From positions 48,570,042-48,634,041 of the forward strand of contig NC_085869.1 of NCBI RefSeq assembly GCF_034702125.1: 64,000 nt of DNA, given 5' to 3'. Below the pieces are notes generated by a model, which worked only from the letters and a program-made list of their open reading frames with translations, did no database searches and was not told the DNA's origin. The translations under genes were made by a program, and so were the position numbers. Positions 33,941 to 43,742 of this stretch are shown in pieces. The stretch's first letter is position 1, and each line of letters begins with the position of its first letter. This stretch comes from Engraulis encrasicolus. Lineage: Eukaryota > Chordata > Actinopteri > Clupeiformes > Engraulidae.

Positions 33941-35381
33941 AGTAGGCCTAGATTATTGAAAATGTGGCATAAATAGGTTTTAAGTTGTTCAAATCCAAAG
34001 TATAGAGGTGTATTATCATAGATGAAGGTCTTGGCTGTGCAGTGAATATATTGGCCAAGCTCCCCATGTTTTACATTTTTCAAGGTCACTGAGATATTTA
34101 ATGCATTATATATGATGCATCAGGCTTTAAAGGGAATGGAAATTCCAATTACATGACCATTGAAAAATGACTTTTAATGCATTTACAACTTTTTTTTAAT
34201 TTAAAAAAGTTGTCAGACAATTTAATTTGAGGATTATCTTTAAATATTTAGTGAGATCCTGCCATTTTTTAAGCCTATCCTTGTTTTAGCAGGACCATAT
34301 TTTACATTTCCCACAGCCTGGTTGGGTGATTTTTTAAAATCTATGTAAAAACATAGCTGATCGAATGCTTAACAACCTATTTATGAGGGTAATATAGATT
34401 ATTATTCATTTTTTGATGTGTAATTTGAATATATGGGTCCATTACTACTATTGGACCATTTCTCCATTCACTTCAATGCATTTTTTACGAGATCATAATT
34501 TCAACATTTTGCATTACATTTTCAAAATTGCAAGTAAAACCTGTTTCTTAAGGCAATATCTTTGTCTTGAAGTAAAACAACTTGTGTGTTTTGTTAAACG
34601 ATCGTCGTGGTATGCTTTGTAAGTTTCCCCTATGGCGAAATGCATTGATGGCTGACTTCCTGCCACCGCCGGATGGTGCTTATTTGTTTAATCAGTTTTA
34701 GCACGATCTCTCTGCAACACGGTGTAAAAATATAAACTCTTCCTTGATTAATTGCACAAAGCAAGTGTTCAAATTAAAGGATGTAGAGTTATATTTCGGA
34801 AATTTGTACACAAACCTTTTGCAATTTGACGATATCTCAGCGTCGGTCAGGGAAACCGCTTCTACTACATTTTTGCATTTTTCGCTGAGCTGTGATCAAC
34901 TTGTTGTTGACCGCTGCTCTCTTGTGGCGGTTTCCGTGTACTGCAGGACGTTTGGAAATGACACGCAGGATGTTTTTGAGATCTATTTTTGTGTGTGTCA
35001 GCGGGGAGAGGGCTTTGAATTTGATGCATCAAATATGATGCGTCCGGCGCGATAGGGTTAAAACTTGTCAAACACGTGCTTTTTGTGAACTCCATCAGAT
35101 GTCACCACCGTGAGGTTTTGTGACAAAAAACCCTCCAGATGCACCTCAGTGTAGGCTAGAGTATAAGTTTGGATCACAATTATTATTAACATGTCTGGTA
35201 ATGTTTCATTAACTAGCACAATTTAGTAAAATATGGAACAAGATGATGAGCAGAACAAAATCTGACGGTGGTGACATCTGACGGTGTGAGACAAAAAAAA
35301 CACTCTTTTACATATTATTCATTTTTTGCTCACATTAGCCACTTCGTTTTCGGTTTCTTAGGGCGCTTCTGAAAAAGTATA
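33941..35381. other. AT-rich unclassified DNA
   Basis: No gene recognised. GACGGTGGTGACATCTGACGG lies at 35263-35283, with its inverse near 35100, echoing words at 32609-32662. The longest frame (34744-35055, plus, 103 codons) has no recognisable feature. Confidence 0.35.
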
Positions 35382-35545
35382 TACAGTCAATCCGGAAAGT
35401 ATTCACAGCGCTTTACTTTTTTCACATTTTATTATCTTACAGCCTTATTCCAAATGCTGCAAATGAATCTCTGTTGTCAAAATCCAACACAAATTATTCC
35501 ATTATGACCATGTGAAAAACAAGTTGTCTTGACAGTTTTGAAAAT
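35382..35545 (+). mobile_element. Tc1-like terminal fragment
   Basis: ACAGTCAATCCGGAAAGTAT followed by 'TCACAGCGCTTTACTTTTTTC' and 'TTACAGCCTTATTCCAAA' is the type of end found on fish Tc1-like elements, as I remember them. The homologous right end is absent, so the copy is truncated. Confidence 0.6.
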
Positions 35546-35823
35546 TTAGAAGTGGTTGTGGTATGCTTACAAATGCTAACTGTAGCTTACCCGGCCAGCT
35601 AAAAACATTGAGTGATCAAATGACAATGCGGGGAAACCTATTTGTGTCAAAGAAGTCCGTAGTCCGTTTTTATACCAATCCGTGGTAGTCATAGTATTAA
35701 TAAGCATGTAGGCTCTTTAAATGAAGCAAAAACGTAGACGTTGGAAATCACAGCAATCGCCGCCATGTTCCTCTGAAAATGTTGTCCCCAAAGCTGAACC
35801 AGAGAGTACGTAAACCCGCTCTA

Positions 35824-37133
35824 TATACAGTATATCACGAAAGTGAATACACCCCTCACAGTTTTGCAGATTTTTGGGTATATCTTTTCATAGGAAAGCA
35901 TTACAGAAATGTAACTTTGACACAATGATTAGTGACCTTTTAACAACATATTTAACCGCTTACATTTCTTGTTCACTCAGAAAAAAACAAAATACAGCCA
36001 TTAATGTTTGAACATGTACTCACAAAAGTGAGTACACCCCAGATTAAAATCCGGCAGAGAAGGGGCTATGTTGGCTCGAATCGTCTCGAAATGAAACGAA
36101 ATGAAAAGGGATGACAAGGGAGGTCATCAGTGTGCGTTTCAACCTTTCTTTGCATTGAACTTTTAAATTTTGAGTCTGCATCTGGCTTAAATAGATTGGT
36201 GTGAGATTTGAATGCAATCCTATGGAGAATATCATGATCTGCTTCAGTAGTCACAGTGCATGATGACATGCATGTTTCTTTTAGGTGTATTTCAGATTGC
36301 CAATGTTGACAGCATTCATGCATCCCCAAACCATGTCAGTCCCACTACCATGCTTGGCTTATGAGAGGATACACCTTTTTTGTAAAACTCACTTGTTTAC
36401 CACCACACATGCTTGACACCATCTAAAGCAAATTTGTTTATCTTGGTCTCTTCAGATCACACGACATGGTTCCAGTGATCCATATCCTTGGTCTGTTCAT
36501 CTCTCCTGAGACCAAGATAAACAAATTTGCTTTAGATGGTGTCAAGCATGTGTGGTGGTAAACAAGTGAGTTTTACAAAAAAGCTGTATCCTCTCATAAG
36601 CCAAGCATGGTAGTGGGACTGACATGGTTTGGGGATGCATGAATGCTGTCAACATTGGCAATCTGAAATACACTAAAAGAAACATACATGTCGACATGCA
36701 CTGTGACTACTGAAGCAGATCATGACATTCTCCATAGGATTGCATTCAAATCTCACACCAATCTATTTAAGCCAGATGCAGACTCAAAATGTAAAAGTTC
36801 AATGCAAAGAAAGGTTGAAACGCACACTGATGACCTCCCTTGTCATCCCTTTTCATTTCGTTTCATTTCGAGACGATTCGAGCCAACATAGTCCCTTCTC
36901 TACCGGATTTTAATCTGGGGTGTACTCACTTTTGTGAGTACATGTTCAAACATTAATGGCTGTATTTTGTTTTTTTCTGAGTGAACAAGAAATTTAAGCG
37001 GTTAAATATGTTGTTAAAAGGTCACTAATCATTGTGTCAAAGTTACATTACTGTAATGCTATCCTATGAAAAGATATACTCAAAAATCTGCAAAACTGTG
37101 AGGGGTGTATTCAGTTTCGTGATATACTGTATA
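35824..37133. mobile_element. Tc1-derived giant fold-back element, 1306 bp
   Basis: Element 35826-37131 with TA on each side. Left arm 35826-36450 and right arm 36508-37131 are near-perfect inverted copies of about 624 bp, separated by a 57-bp loop. The terminus is TACAGTATATCACGAAA. Mirror-image reading frames in the two arms (for example HDILHRIAFKSHTNLFKPDA on both strands) result from the palindrome and are not genes. The loop region on the minus strand keeps a scrap of Tc1 transposase (KDMDHWNHV, then SEETKINKF). A half copy is at 21634-22340. Confidence 0.9.
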
Positions 37134-37311
37134 TGGCTCTGAACCGGCTGTGGCACTGTGCCGCCTTGTGGACACAATAGGGAATCACAATTCAGAAAGG
37201 TATCACGGGTGGACGGACTGACGGATGGACAAAGCCTCTTATAGAGATGCGTGGGACGCATCTAAAAACTATATTACGACTTATACCATTATTAAAGCTA
37301 ATATACCATTA

Positions 37312-38199
37312 TTGAAGGTGCACTGTTTCATATTTTAGCAGTTTCTTTCCAGAACTAATGCTGCCCATTCACAAATGTTACCTCTTTCACAAATACTAAC
37401 TACCACCATCAAATTATAAGTATTCATTATGACTGGGAAAATTGCATTTTTCATGCATGAAAAGAAGGATCTTCTCCATGTCCACCATTTTGAATTTTCA
37501 GAAATATACATTTTTAGCAGCAAAACAAACTGTACTTTGGTCATAGTAGTTTATTGTTTAAGGCCCTCGGTATGCTTGCTGCAGGATACGCATGCGCAGG
37601 CATGATTTGTGCATAAACGCATTAACATGCGTATTTCATGTCAATTTTGCGTGTTAGACACGTACTGCAGCCAAACGCATGTGTGTTAGTTGCGATATCT
37701 TCAAACTCGCTGAGTGCGATCGTAAGAAAGACTGCACAGTTCCATGCCAGTGCTTCAGGTGAAAATGACAATGATGGCATCTTTTAAGAGCGTCTCATTG
37801 AGCTTGTCCGAAACTACAAACATTTGCGATCATAATTCCCCATTGCACTTTGAAAAAGGAGCATGCAAAGGAGCAGTATCGTCTCCCTTCCCGGGGAGTC
37901 CTCCTTTTTGTTTTGTTTTCCTTACAGTCTGTGTTCCCAATTTCCGGATCGCAATGCTGCTGTCTCTGCTCCCTGGATGATACCGCTGGTATTTTGCATG
38001 TTGGTCTACAGCTTTTAAAGCAAGCATGTTCTGTCGGTTGCACGTGGTGACGCGTATAATTTACGACTCGCAGCAAGCGTACTAAGGGCTTAGTAAATAT
38101 TCATGAAAAGATCAAATTTGCCAATAGGTTGCACAGTTTCAATGAACAGCAAAGTTGCAATACCTATTCTGGCCACCATTCTACACAGTGCACCTTTAA
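37312..38199. mobile_element. TTAA-type MITE carrying a nested insertion
   Basis: Element 37316-38195 begins AGGTGCACTGTTTCATA and ends ACACAGTGCACCT. The right flank is TTAA and the left TTGA. It aligns with the copy at 38255-38629 once the insert 37561-38089 is removed. TTAA duplications fit the piggyBac or Kolobok groups; the ends here do not settle which. Confidence 0.75.
37558..38092. mobile_element. Nested PIF/Harbinger-like MITE, 529 bp
   Basis: Insert 37561-38089 is bracketed by TTA and lies inside the TTAA-type MITE. The ends GCCCTCGGTATGCTTGCTGC and, inverted, GCCCTTAGTACGCTTGCTGC match at 17 of 20 positions. The empty site is readable in the neighbouring copy at about 38530. Confidence 0.7.
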
Positions 38200-38250
38200 G
38201 ATGCTGTCTCATCTCAGTTCAGTAGGTGGTGTCACTGTCATTTTTTGTGT

Positions 38251-38633
38251 TTAAAGGTGAACTATGTAATATTTTTAGTAGTTCATTTCCAGAATTCATG
38301 CTGCCCATTCACAAGTGTTACTTTTTAGTAAGTAACACTTACTAATACTTACCACCGCCATCAAATTCTAAGTATTCGTTATGACTGGGAAAATTGCACT
38401 TTTCATACATGAAAAGGGAGATCTTCTCCATGATCCGCCATTTTGAATTTCAAGAAATAGACATTTTTAGCTGCAAAAAATGCTGGACTTTGTTCATACT
38501 AGTAAATATTGGTTTATTTACATACTTGTTAATATTCATGAAAAGATCATATTTGGCCATATGCAGCACAATTTCAAGGAGAAGGGTAGTTGCAATACCT
38601 ACTCTGGCCACTTCTTACACAGTGCACCTTTAC
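38251..38633. mobile_element. TTAA-type MITE, second copy, 375 bp
   Basis: Element 38255-38629 begins AGGTGAACTATGTAATA and ends TTACACAGTGCACCT, with TTAA on the left and TTAC on the right. It is the same family as 37316-38195 and lies in the same orientation only 59 bp away. Confidence 0.8.
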
Positions 38634-38644
38634 ACATTTTGCAG

Positions 38645-38790
38645 GGGCTTTCATGCTTTTATTTGAGAGGACAGTGTAAGATGGGAATAGGAAGTGAGAC
38701 GGGAGAATCAGGAAACAACCAGAGGTTGGAATCCAATCAGGTTCCTGGCATAATACTACAATGCCTTAGCTATTTGGGGCACAGCCAAGG
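38645..38790 (-). mobile_element. Probable SINE, degenerate
   Basis: On the minus strand it starts GGCTGTGCCCCAAATAGCTA and ends near 'CACTGTCCTCTCAAATAAAAG', an order shared with the better copy at 58040-58157. The tRNA-like boxes are eroded. Confidence 0.4.
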
Positions 38791-39051
38791 TCATGTATAT
38801 CATTTTTGACATCAAGATGGTACTGGTCAATAGGGGGACTGTGGCTTAAAGGAATGCTATGCTTATGCATTGCTGGAGAGGTGGCAGTGATGGAAATCAA
38901 TATTACAACATTTTCAGCTTACCCTTTTAAAAAAGTTCTTAGATATCCCTTCCAGAAAAATCAAGTATTTATAACACCTGCTACATGTAGACATATCTTT
39001 GTGGTAAAAAAAAAGTACTGTAGTGTAGGGATAAACTCTGAATGTGGATGC

Positions 39052-39401
39052 TTAAAGGGGTATGCCACTATTTTGAGGCTTAATACAGTTAAAATCGTTG
39101 GCCAGGGTTTATATAGGTGGTAAAATGTCTTATTTTTCATGTAAGCCGTTGTCTTGTTTTAAGACAAGTTAAAAGAGGGAGCATGTCGCTAAGCTAGTGA
39201 AAGTCAATGGATCCGTGTAGCATGTAGCAATGCTACATGGATGCATTGACTTTCACTAGCTTAGCGACATACTCCCTCTTTTAACTTGTCTTAAAGCAAG
39301 ACAACGCTTCACATGAAAAATAAGACACTTTAACAACTTTATAAACCCCAGCCAATGATTTTAACTGTATTAAGCCCCAAAATAGTGGCATACCCCTTTA
39401 A
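39052..39401. mobile_element. Fold-back MITE, 342 bp, TTAA duplication
   Basis: Element 39056-39397 begins AGGGGTATGCCACTATTTTG and is almost wholly palindromic: two arms of about 165 bp meet near 39227 around 'TAGCATGTAGCAATGCTACATG'. TTAA flanks both ends. It lies about 180 bp 3' of crygm-E. The superfamily is likely piggyBac- or Kolobok-like from the TTAA, not proven. Confidence 0.85.
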
Positions 39402-39545
39402 AGGAGACAGGTCAAAAGTTGAATAGAAATGTCCAATCCTGTGGTAAGACAATTGTGCACTGCCTGCATAATTATCCACTCTTTTTTCATTGAGTACATT
39501 TGAAATAATCCAAATAGATTTCAGTTTTCCTCACATTCAAAAAGT

Positions 39546-39551
39546 TTTATT
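39546..39551 (-). terminator. Poly(A) signal of crygm-E
   Basis: AATAAA on the minus strand, about 32 bp after the stop codon. The same arrangement is seen in crygm-F. Confidence 0.7.
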
Positions 39552-39582
39552 CAAACCTTCTGACAAAACATTAAAGGGAGAT

Positions 39583-40991
39583 CTAGTACCAAGAATCCAT
39601 GATACGCCTCATGCTCATGAATCTCATGTTGTGGTATCCCATGTTCCTCCAGTTTCTGTACTCTCCAGGAGGGAAGTACCACTGTCTTCCTCTGTAGTTG
39701 GGATGCTCATACATGAGCCAGTGGCCATCCATCACATGGCAAGACATGCAGTGGTTCATACGATAGCGATCCATCATGTTGTCACAGTCATCCATACACT
39801 CATGCATCTGACCACCGAAGTTCTCCCTCTCGTAGATCCTCATTCTGTAGTTTCCTCTGTACTGTGAATTTAAGAACAGACAATCATCAAAAACAAATTA
39901 TTTGCTCAATAATTTCACTATCCCCAACAGAATTAAAATTGTACTTGTACTGTGTATTATAAACTTACCATGGGGATATGACGGCAGGAATGGATAGAGT
40001 TGTTCCAACCCCACATGCTCATGTAGTCAGGGTACTCTCCCCTTCTCATGAAGTACTGCATGCCCATGTAGTTGGACTGGTCGTACATCATCCAGCAACC
40101 ACTGTCCACCCTGAAGGACCCACAACGGCTGAGGTAGGGGGAGAAATCAGCACAGTCTCCCATGCACTCCCAGGAACGGCCCCCAAAGTTCCTGTCCTCG
40201 TAAAAGGTGATCTGTAATAGATTAAAAAAAGAAATTTAAGAAATATATTTACCTATACTGTATCTGATATCAGATTTAAAATTCAAGACTAAGAAGTGTC
40301 TTAAGATAAGGACACGTCAGCTAATTATTTTCTTGAATGTATGTTTCTTGTAATCTTTTGGACATTTTATTTTAGATCTAAACTTATTTTGTACTGTACG
40401 GTATATCTCAGCTTTTGTCTATTCTCATTACATTGTTATGTTTTATTACCTCTGCCAAGGAGGTAATGCTTTCAGTCTGTTTGTTTGTCTGTCAGCAGGA
40501 TAACTCAAAAACGAATCAACAGACTTGGCGAAACGTTGTGGAGTTGTTAGTTATGACCAAAGGAACAAGTGTTTAAATTCTGGTGGTGATCCGGATCACC
40601 AACCGGAACCAGGACCTTTTTAAAGATTCATCACCATTGCTGGCCTATAAATCGAGACGCCCCTAGTGACCACAAATTGAATTGTGGGACAGGACAAAAA
40701 AATCCAGTTTCTAACTCCACAAAAAGAAGGCAGAAAGACTTAAAATGTAAATGGCGGAGGTCTGCGCTCTCGAAGTGCTTATAGTTCTATTTAATTTTTT
40801 TCCCATTGGTATTCTCCAGTATTAGTAACTTCTCCAAATGAGATCACCCTCTAATTTGAAAAGTGACAATAAAGACTTCTACTACTCCTACTTACCCTTC
40901 CCATTCCATATACTGTAAAATATAGCCCTGCCAAATCTATATGATATATAGCATATTTCTATTGTGTAAGGGTACTTACCCTTCCCATCAT
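39583..40991 (-). CDS. crygm: Gamma-M crystallin E (3 exons, 177 aa)
   Basis: Two-domain lens crystallin. Exon 1 is 40980-40991 (MMGR; two adjacent ATGs, first one used), exon 2 is 39969-40211, exon 3 is 39583-39861 (stop TAG). Intron 1 is 768 bp, the longest of the complete copies because a dispersed repeat is inserted (40447-40790). Intron 2 is 107 bp, the same as in crygm-F. Exon 2 reads [17 protein letters not shown] and has Gly in SRCGSFRV, where all others have His. Domain 2 has DNMMDRYRM and [11 protein letters not shown]. Together with crygm-F it forms a pair sharing FGGRSW, NNxIHSCRH and EHxNYRGR. All splice sites are canonical and no defect is seen. Confidence 0.96.
40447..40790. 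repeat. Dispersed repeat in crygm-E intron 1
   Basis: Begins with a hairpin, TACCTCTGCCAAGGAGGTA, and ends near GGCGGAGGTCTGCGCTCTCG. In between is 'GTGGTGATCCGGATCACCA'. I recall this arrangement as a repeat common in fish and other animals, but cannot name it. Confidence 0.6.
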
Positions 40992-41070
40992 GGTGACGGT
41001 GGCAATGGCTGTTTCTCAGGACAGAGTATTTAGTAATGCACTGACACTGTGTCCACCCTTAAACCCTTAC

Positions 41071-41132
41071 ATTTATACCTGGCCCATGTAAAGAATATGT
41101 CACCCATTGTGCTTTAACACCCTGACCTAGCA
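41071..41132 (-). promoter_or_regulatory. crygm-E promoter: TATA box with MAF- and SOX-like sites
   Basis: On the minus strand TATAAAT at 41077-41071, CACAATGGG at 41111-41103 and TGCTAGGTCAGGG at 41132-41120 (9 of 13 T-MARE positions). The TATA box is 86 bp from the ATG, a longer leader than the 63 bp of copies A-C. Confidence 0.65.
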
Positions 41133-41799
41133 AAAAACACACCATTGGATTGTTTTCAGGGGGAATACTAAAGGTTTTGTTTTTGTTCACACTATGTGCG
41201 CTTCTGTAGCATGTGTTGGTATTCTTCCCACAAAGGATGAACAATTTTCGACAAAACATTGTCCTAAAACAAAACCCTTAATTCCCAGTGTTTGACTTCT
41301 GGTTTTGATTTTTTGGGAAAAATACATGTTTTTCAAAACGTTCATTTGTTATCATGGGAATGCATGGCACAGACATTTAAAACATGCAAAGTATCAGTCA
41401 ATGTTACTTGTTAAGATGTGGACATAGTAGGAAAACGAGTACAGTAAGAATGACTACCTAAACCCTGGTATTATTAATAGAAATTAAGGCCTGTGGTATA
41501 TACACTCTGTCCATAGTTCAACACTTAAAAGTAAAAAGCTGCATTACATTTAATTTTACTGGGCTGTGATTTTAACGACATGGTATCAAGATTACAACTA
41601 GCAGGGCCAAAGGTGGCCTAATGGTAACTTAATATGGTTGTCTGTTCGAGGCCCAGACTAGTAGAATGAATAAGGGTTGGATTAATAGATCATTTACATT
41701 ACTTTTTGTACTCTTTTTCTATTAGACTATTTTTATTAATCCTGAGGGAAATTAAGGAGCCTGACAGCTTACATAAATACACAAATACAAAACTATAAG
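41133..41799. other. Intergenic DNA with repeat scraps
   Basis: 41603-41660 has 'GGTGGCCTAATGG' and 'TGTTCGAGGCCC', probably a SINE head remnant. 41725-41790 ('TTAATCCTGAGGGAAATTAAGG') resembles the 3' end of the LINE at 42905-43742. No gene. Confidence 0.4.
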
Positions 41800-42240
41800 T
41801 TCATCTCCTTCAGAGAACCGGGGTTACCACGTAACCTATAGTTTTCTTTCAGTCGACTTCACTTGACATCTCACTATGGGTATATGCAAGCTCTCCTGAT
41901 TGCAATGCCAGGATTGAGGACAGGCCAGGGAGCCACACCGCTGGCGGCTTCTTCATACCTTCCAGGCCATAGCGAATGACAAGCACCCAGAGGAGGAGGC
42001 TGGATCAGGGGTCTAGACCCTAAGCTCTATGACCAAGCAGCCCGACCTGCATTGTATACGGGGGGCGGCAGGCAGCCTAAGGCTCCTAACTCTAACTCTG
42101 CTGCACCCTTTGGGAGACTCAAGGCATGCTGACCATTTAAGAGAGCGGAAGTCCCGGGGAAGTTGCACACTTGCATCTGGCCGACCAGGGTGTCATACAG
42201 TCCAGTCACAAGGACCCCGTCCCTACAGTACAGCCCTCTT
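41800..42240. repeat. Unclassified dispersed repeat fragment
   Basis: The left edge has 'CAGAGAACCGGGGTTACCACG', a type of sequence found at the ends of a widespread fish repeat as I remember it. Internal sequence continues to about 42240. The partner end was not found. Confidence 0.4.
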
Positions 42241-42904
42241 AAGCTATGTGTACACTACAGATCAGCTATGCCGATTCCGATTTTATGCTCAGATCCATGC
42301 TCAGAGCTGTGTCTGCAATATTGAGCAAAGAAAACAGATGAACATTTTTCAAACATTCAGTAGCCTGTGTCGACATTCCCCACAGCTGTGATTGTGCATT
42401 TGTTGTACCCTATCTCTGCCGAAAATGGTTAAAACAGCGTTATTTCGGTGCACCCCTCTCAATTTCGTCTGGACCTCACCTCACCTAAGCCCATCCCTAT
42501 CACGCATGCCCCTTAGGGCGCATTGCACACCATGCAGACTGGGTGCGAATAATGATGCTGAATGAATGCTACCCGAGAGGACAATGATGATAAAAAATGC
42601 AATACACGCTGAATTAATACGCAGTCTATGAAAGAGTTTTCTGTCGCATTTATAGTCTTCATCGCAGCCACTAACTTTCTATCCGAGCCGACGTTTTTGC
42701 AATCTTGAAGTTCAAGTGTAGGCCTATACAATGTGGCCTGAGCTGAGCGAGCATTTCCCCCCTTCGCTTTCCTGCGAACCGGCTTTAACTTGTAACCACC
42801 ATCTGAGATGCATGCATTGCATTCCCTTCTCCATAGCTTACAGAAGCACTCCAGCTGAAGAGATACATTATAGGCTAGTTTGAGTCCTTTAACTGCCTGC
42901 ATGT
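42241..42904. other. Intergenic DNA, no gene recognised
   Basis: A minus-strand open frame of 129 codons (42513-42902) has no recognisable domain and is probably chance. Confidence 0.4.
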
Positions 42905-43084
42905 GATAGTAGAGTAGAGTATCATTTATTCATCCCTGGGGGGAATTAAGGTGTCCAGTAGCATACATGCATACGGTACATAAATATGCTGTAGAGAACA
43001 TGACACACTAGACAAGACAAACATCCTTACACATATATTAACCATGTATAGCTCACTCTTACATACATACAGCCCTCTCTCTCA

Positions 43085-43134
<50 letters not shown>

Positions 43135-43742
43135 AAATTGTAAGTGTCCACAGTGTCACGTGCGTTAGATGAGCGGCACTTACACATAGCAGCCAAAGTG
43201 ACCACAAAGTGTCCAGGACTATCAGAAGTCAATGAGCATAGTATAATATCCATTGTATTCCTTGGAAAAAGATAGGGTCATCTCAAGTCGCCCGCTGTGT
43301 CGCTCCACACACGCACGCTTGAGCATAGAAAAAGGTAATCGTCCTGTAAGGCTGTGTTGGAGAATAAAAAACAGTGCAGTACAGTAAAGAATCCTAGTGC
43401 AGTGTGTAGACTCCAATTGTAGAAAAGGCAGAGGATAAGAGTCCAGGTAGAAGCACGGAAGGCATGCATATAAAGTGTGCAGGAGTTGTTTATGCAGTCC
43501 AGTCACCTATGACGATCTCTCCGTGTGTGAAGTTGATTAGCTGGATGGCCCTCGGGGACAATGGACCTCCGCAGCCTATCTGTCTTGCAGGAGATGGTGC
43601 GCAGTCTGCAATTGAACAGGCTTCTCTGGTTGTCAAAGACTGGGCACAGGGGGTGCTTGTGGTTGTCCAAGATAGAGTCCAGTGTACTCAGAGTCCTCAT
43701 CTCAGCTGTGGTAATGAGAGCCTCCAGTTCTGTGCCTACAAC
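42905..43742 (-). mobile_element. 5'-truncated non-LTR retrotransposon (LINE) with 3' UTR
   Basis: The minus-strand frame 43503-43700 includes DNHKHPLCPVFDNQRSLFN, RLRTISCKTDRLRRSIVP and then a frameshift. This is the conserved last segment of fish LINE ORF2 proteins (HPL...QRS...RLR...RxRRSFVP). The 3' UTR runs to about 42905 and ends in a 'GATGAATAAATGATAC' type tail. It contains a (CA)n run at 43086-43132. A second copy of the UTR lies at 53000-53850. The subfamily (L2, CR1 or Rex1 type) cannot be settled by eye. Confidence 0.75.

Noticed and set aside
36044..36913. Pairs of similar ~65-87 codon frames in opposite orientation (HDILHRIAFK type)
   Set aside because: They are mirror images produced by the arms of the palindromic element and have no independent coding evidence.
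42513..42902. 129-codon minus-strand frame
   Set aside because: No start context, splice signals or recognisable motifs, and surrounded by repeat fragments.
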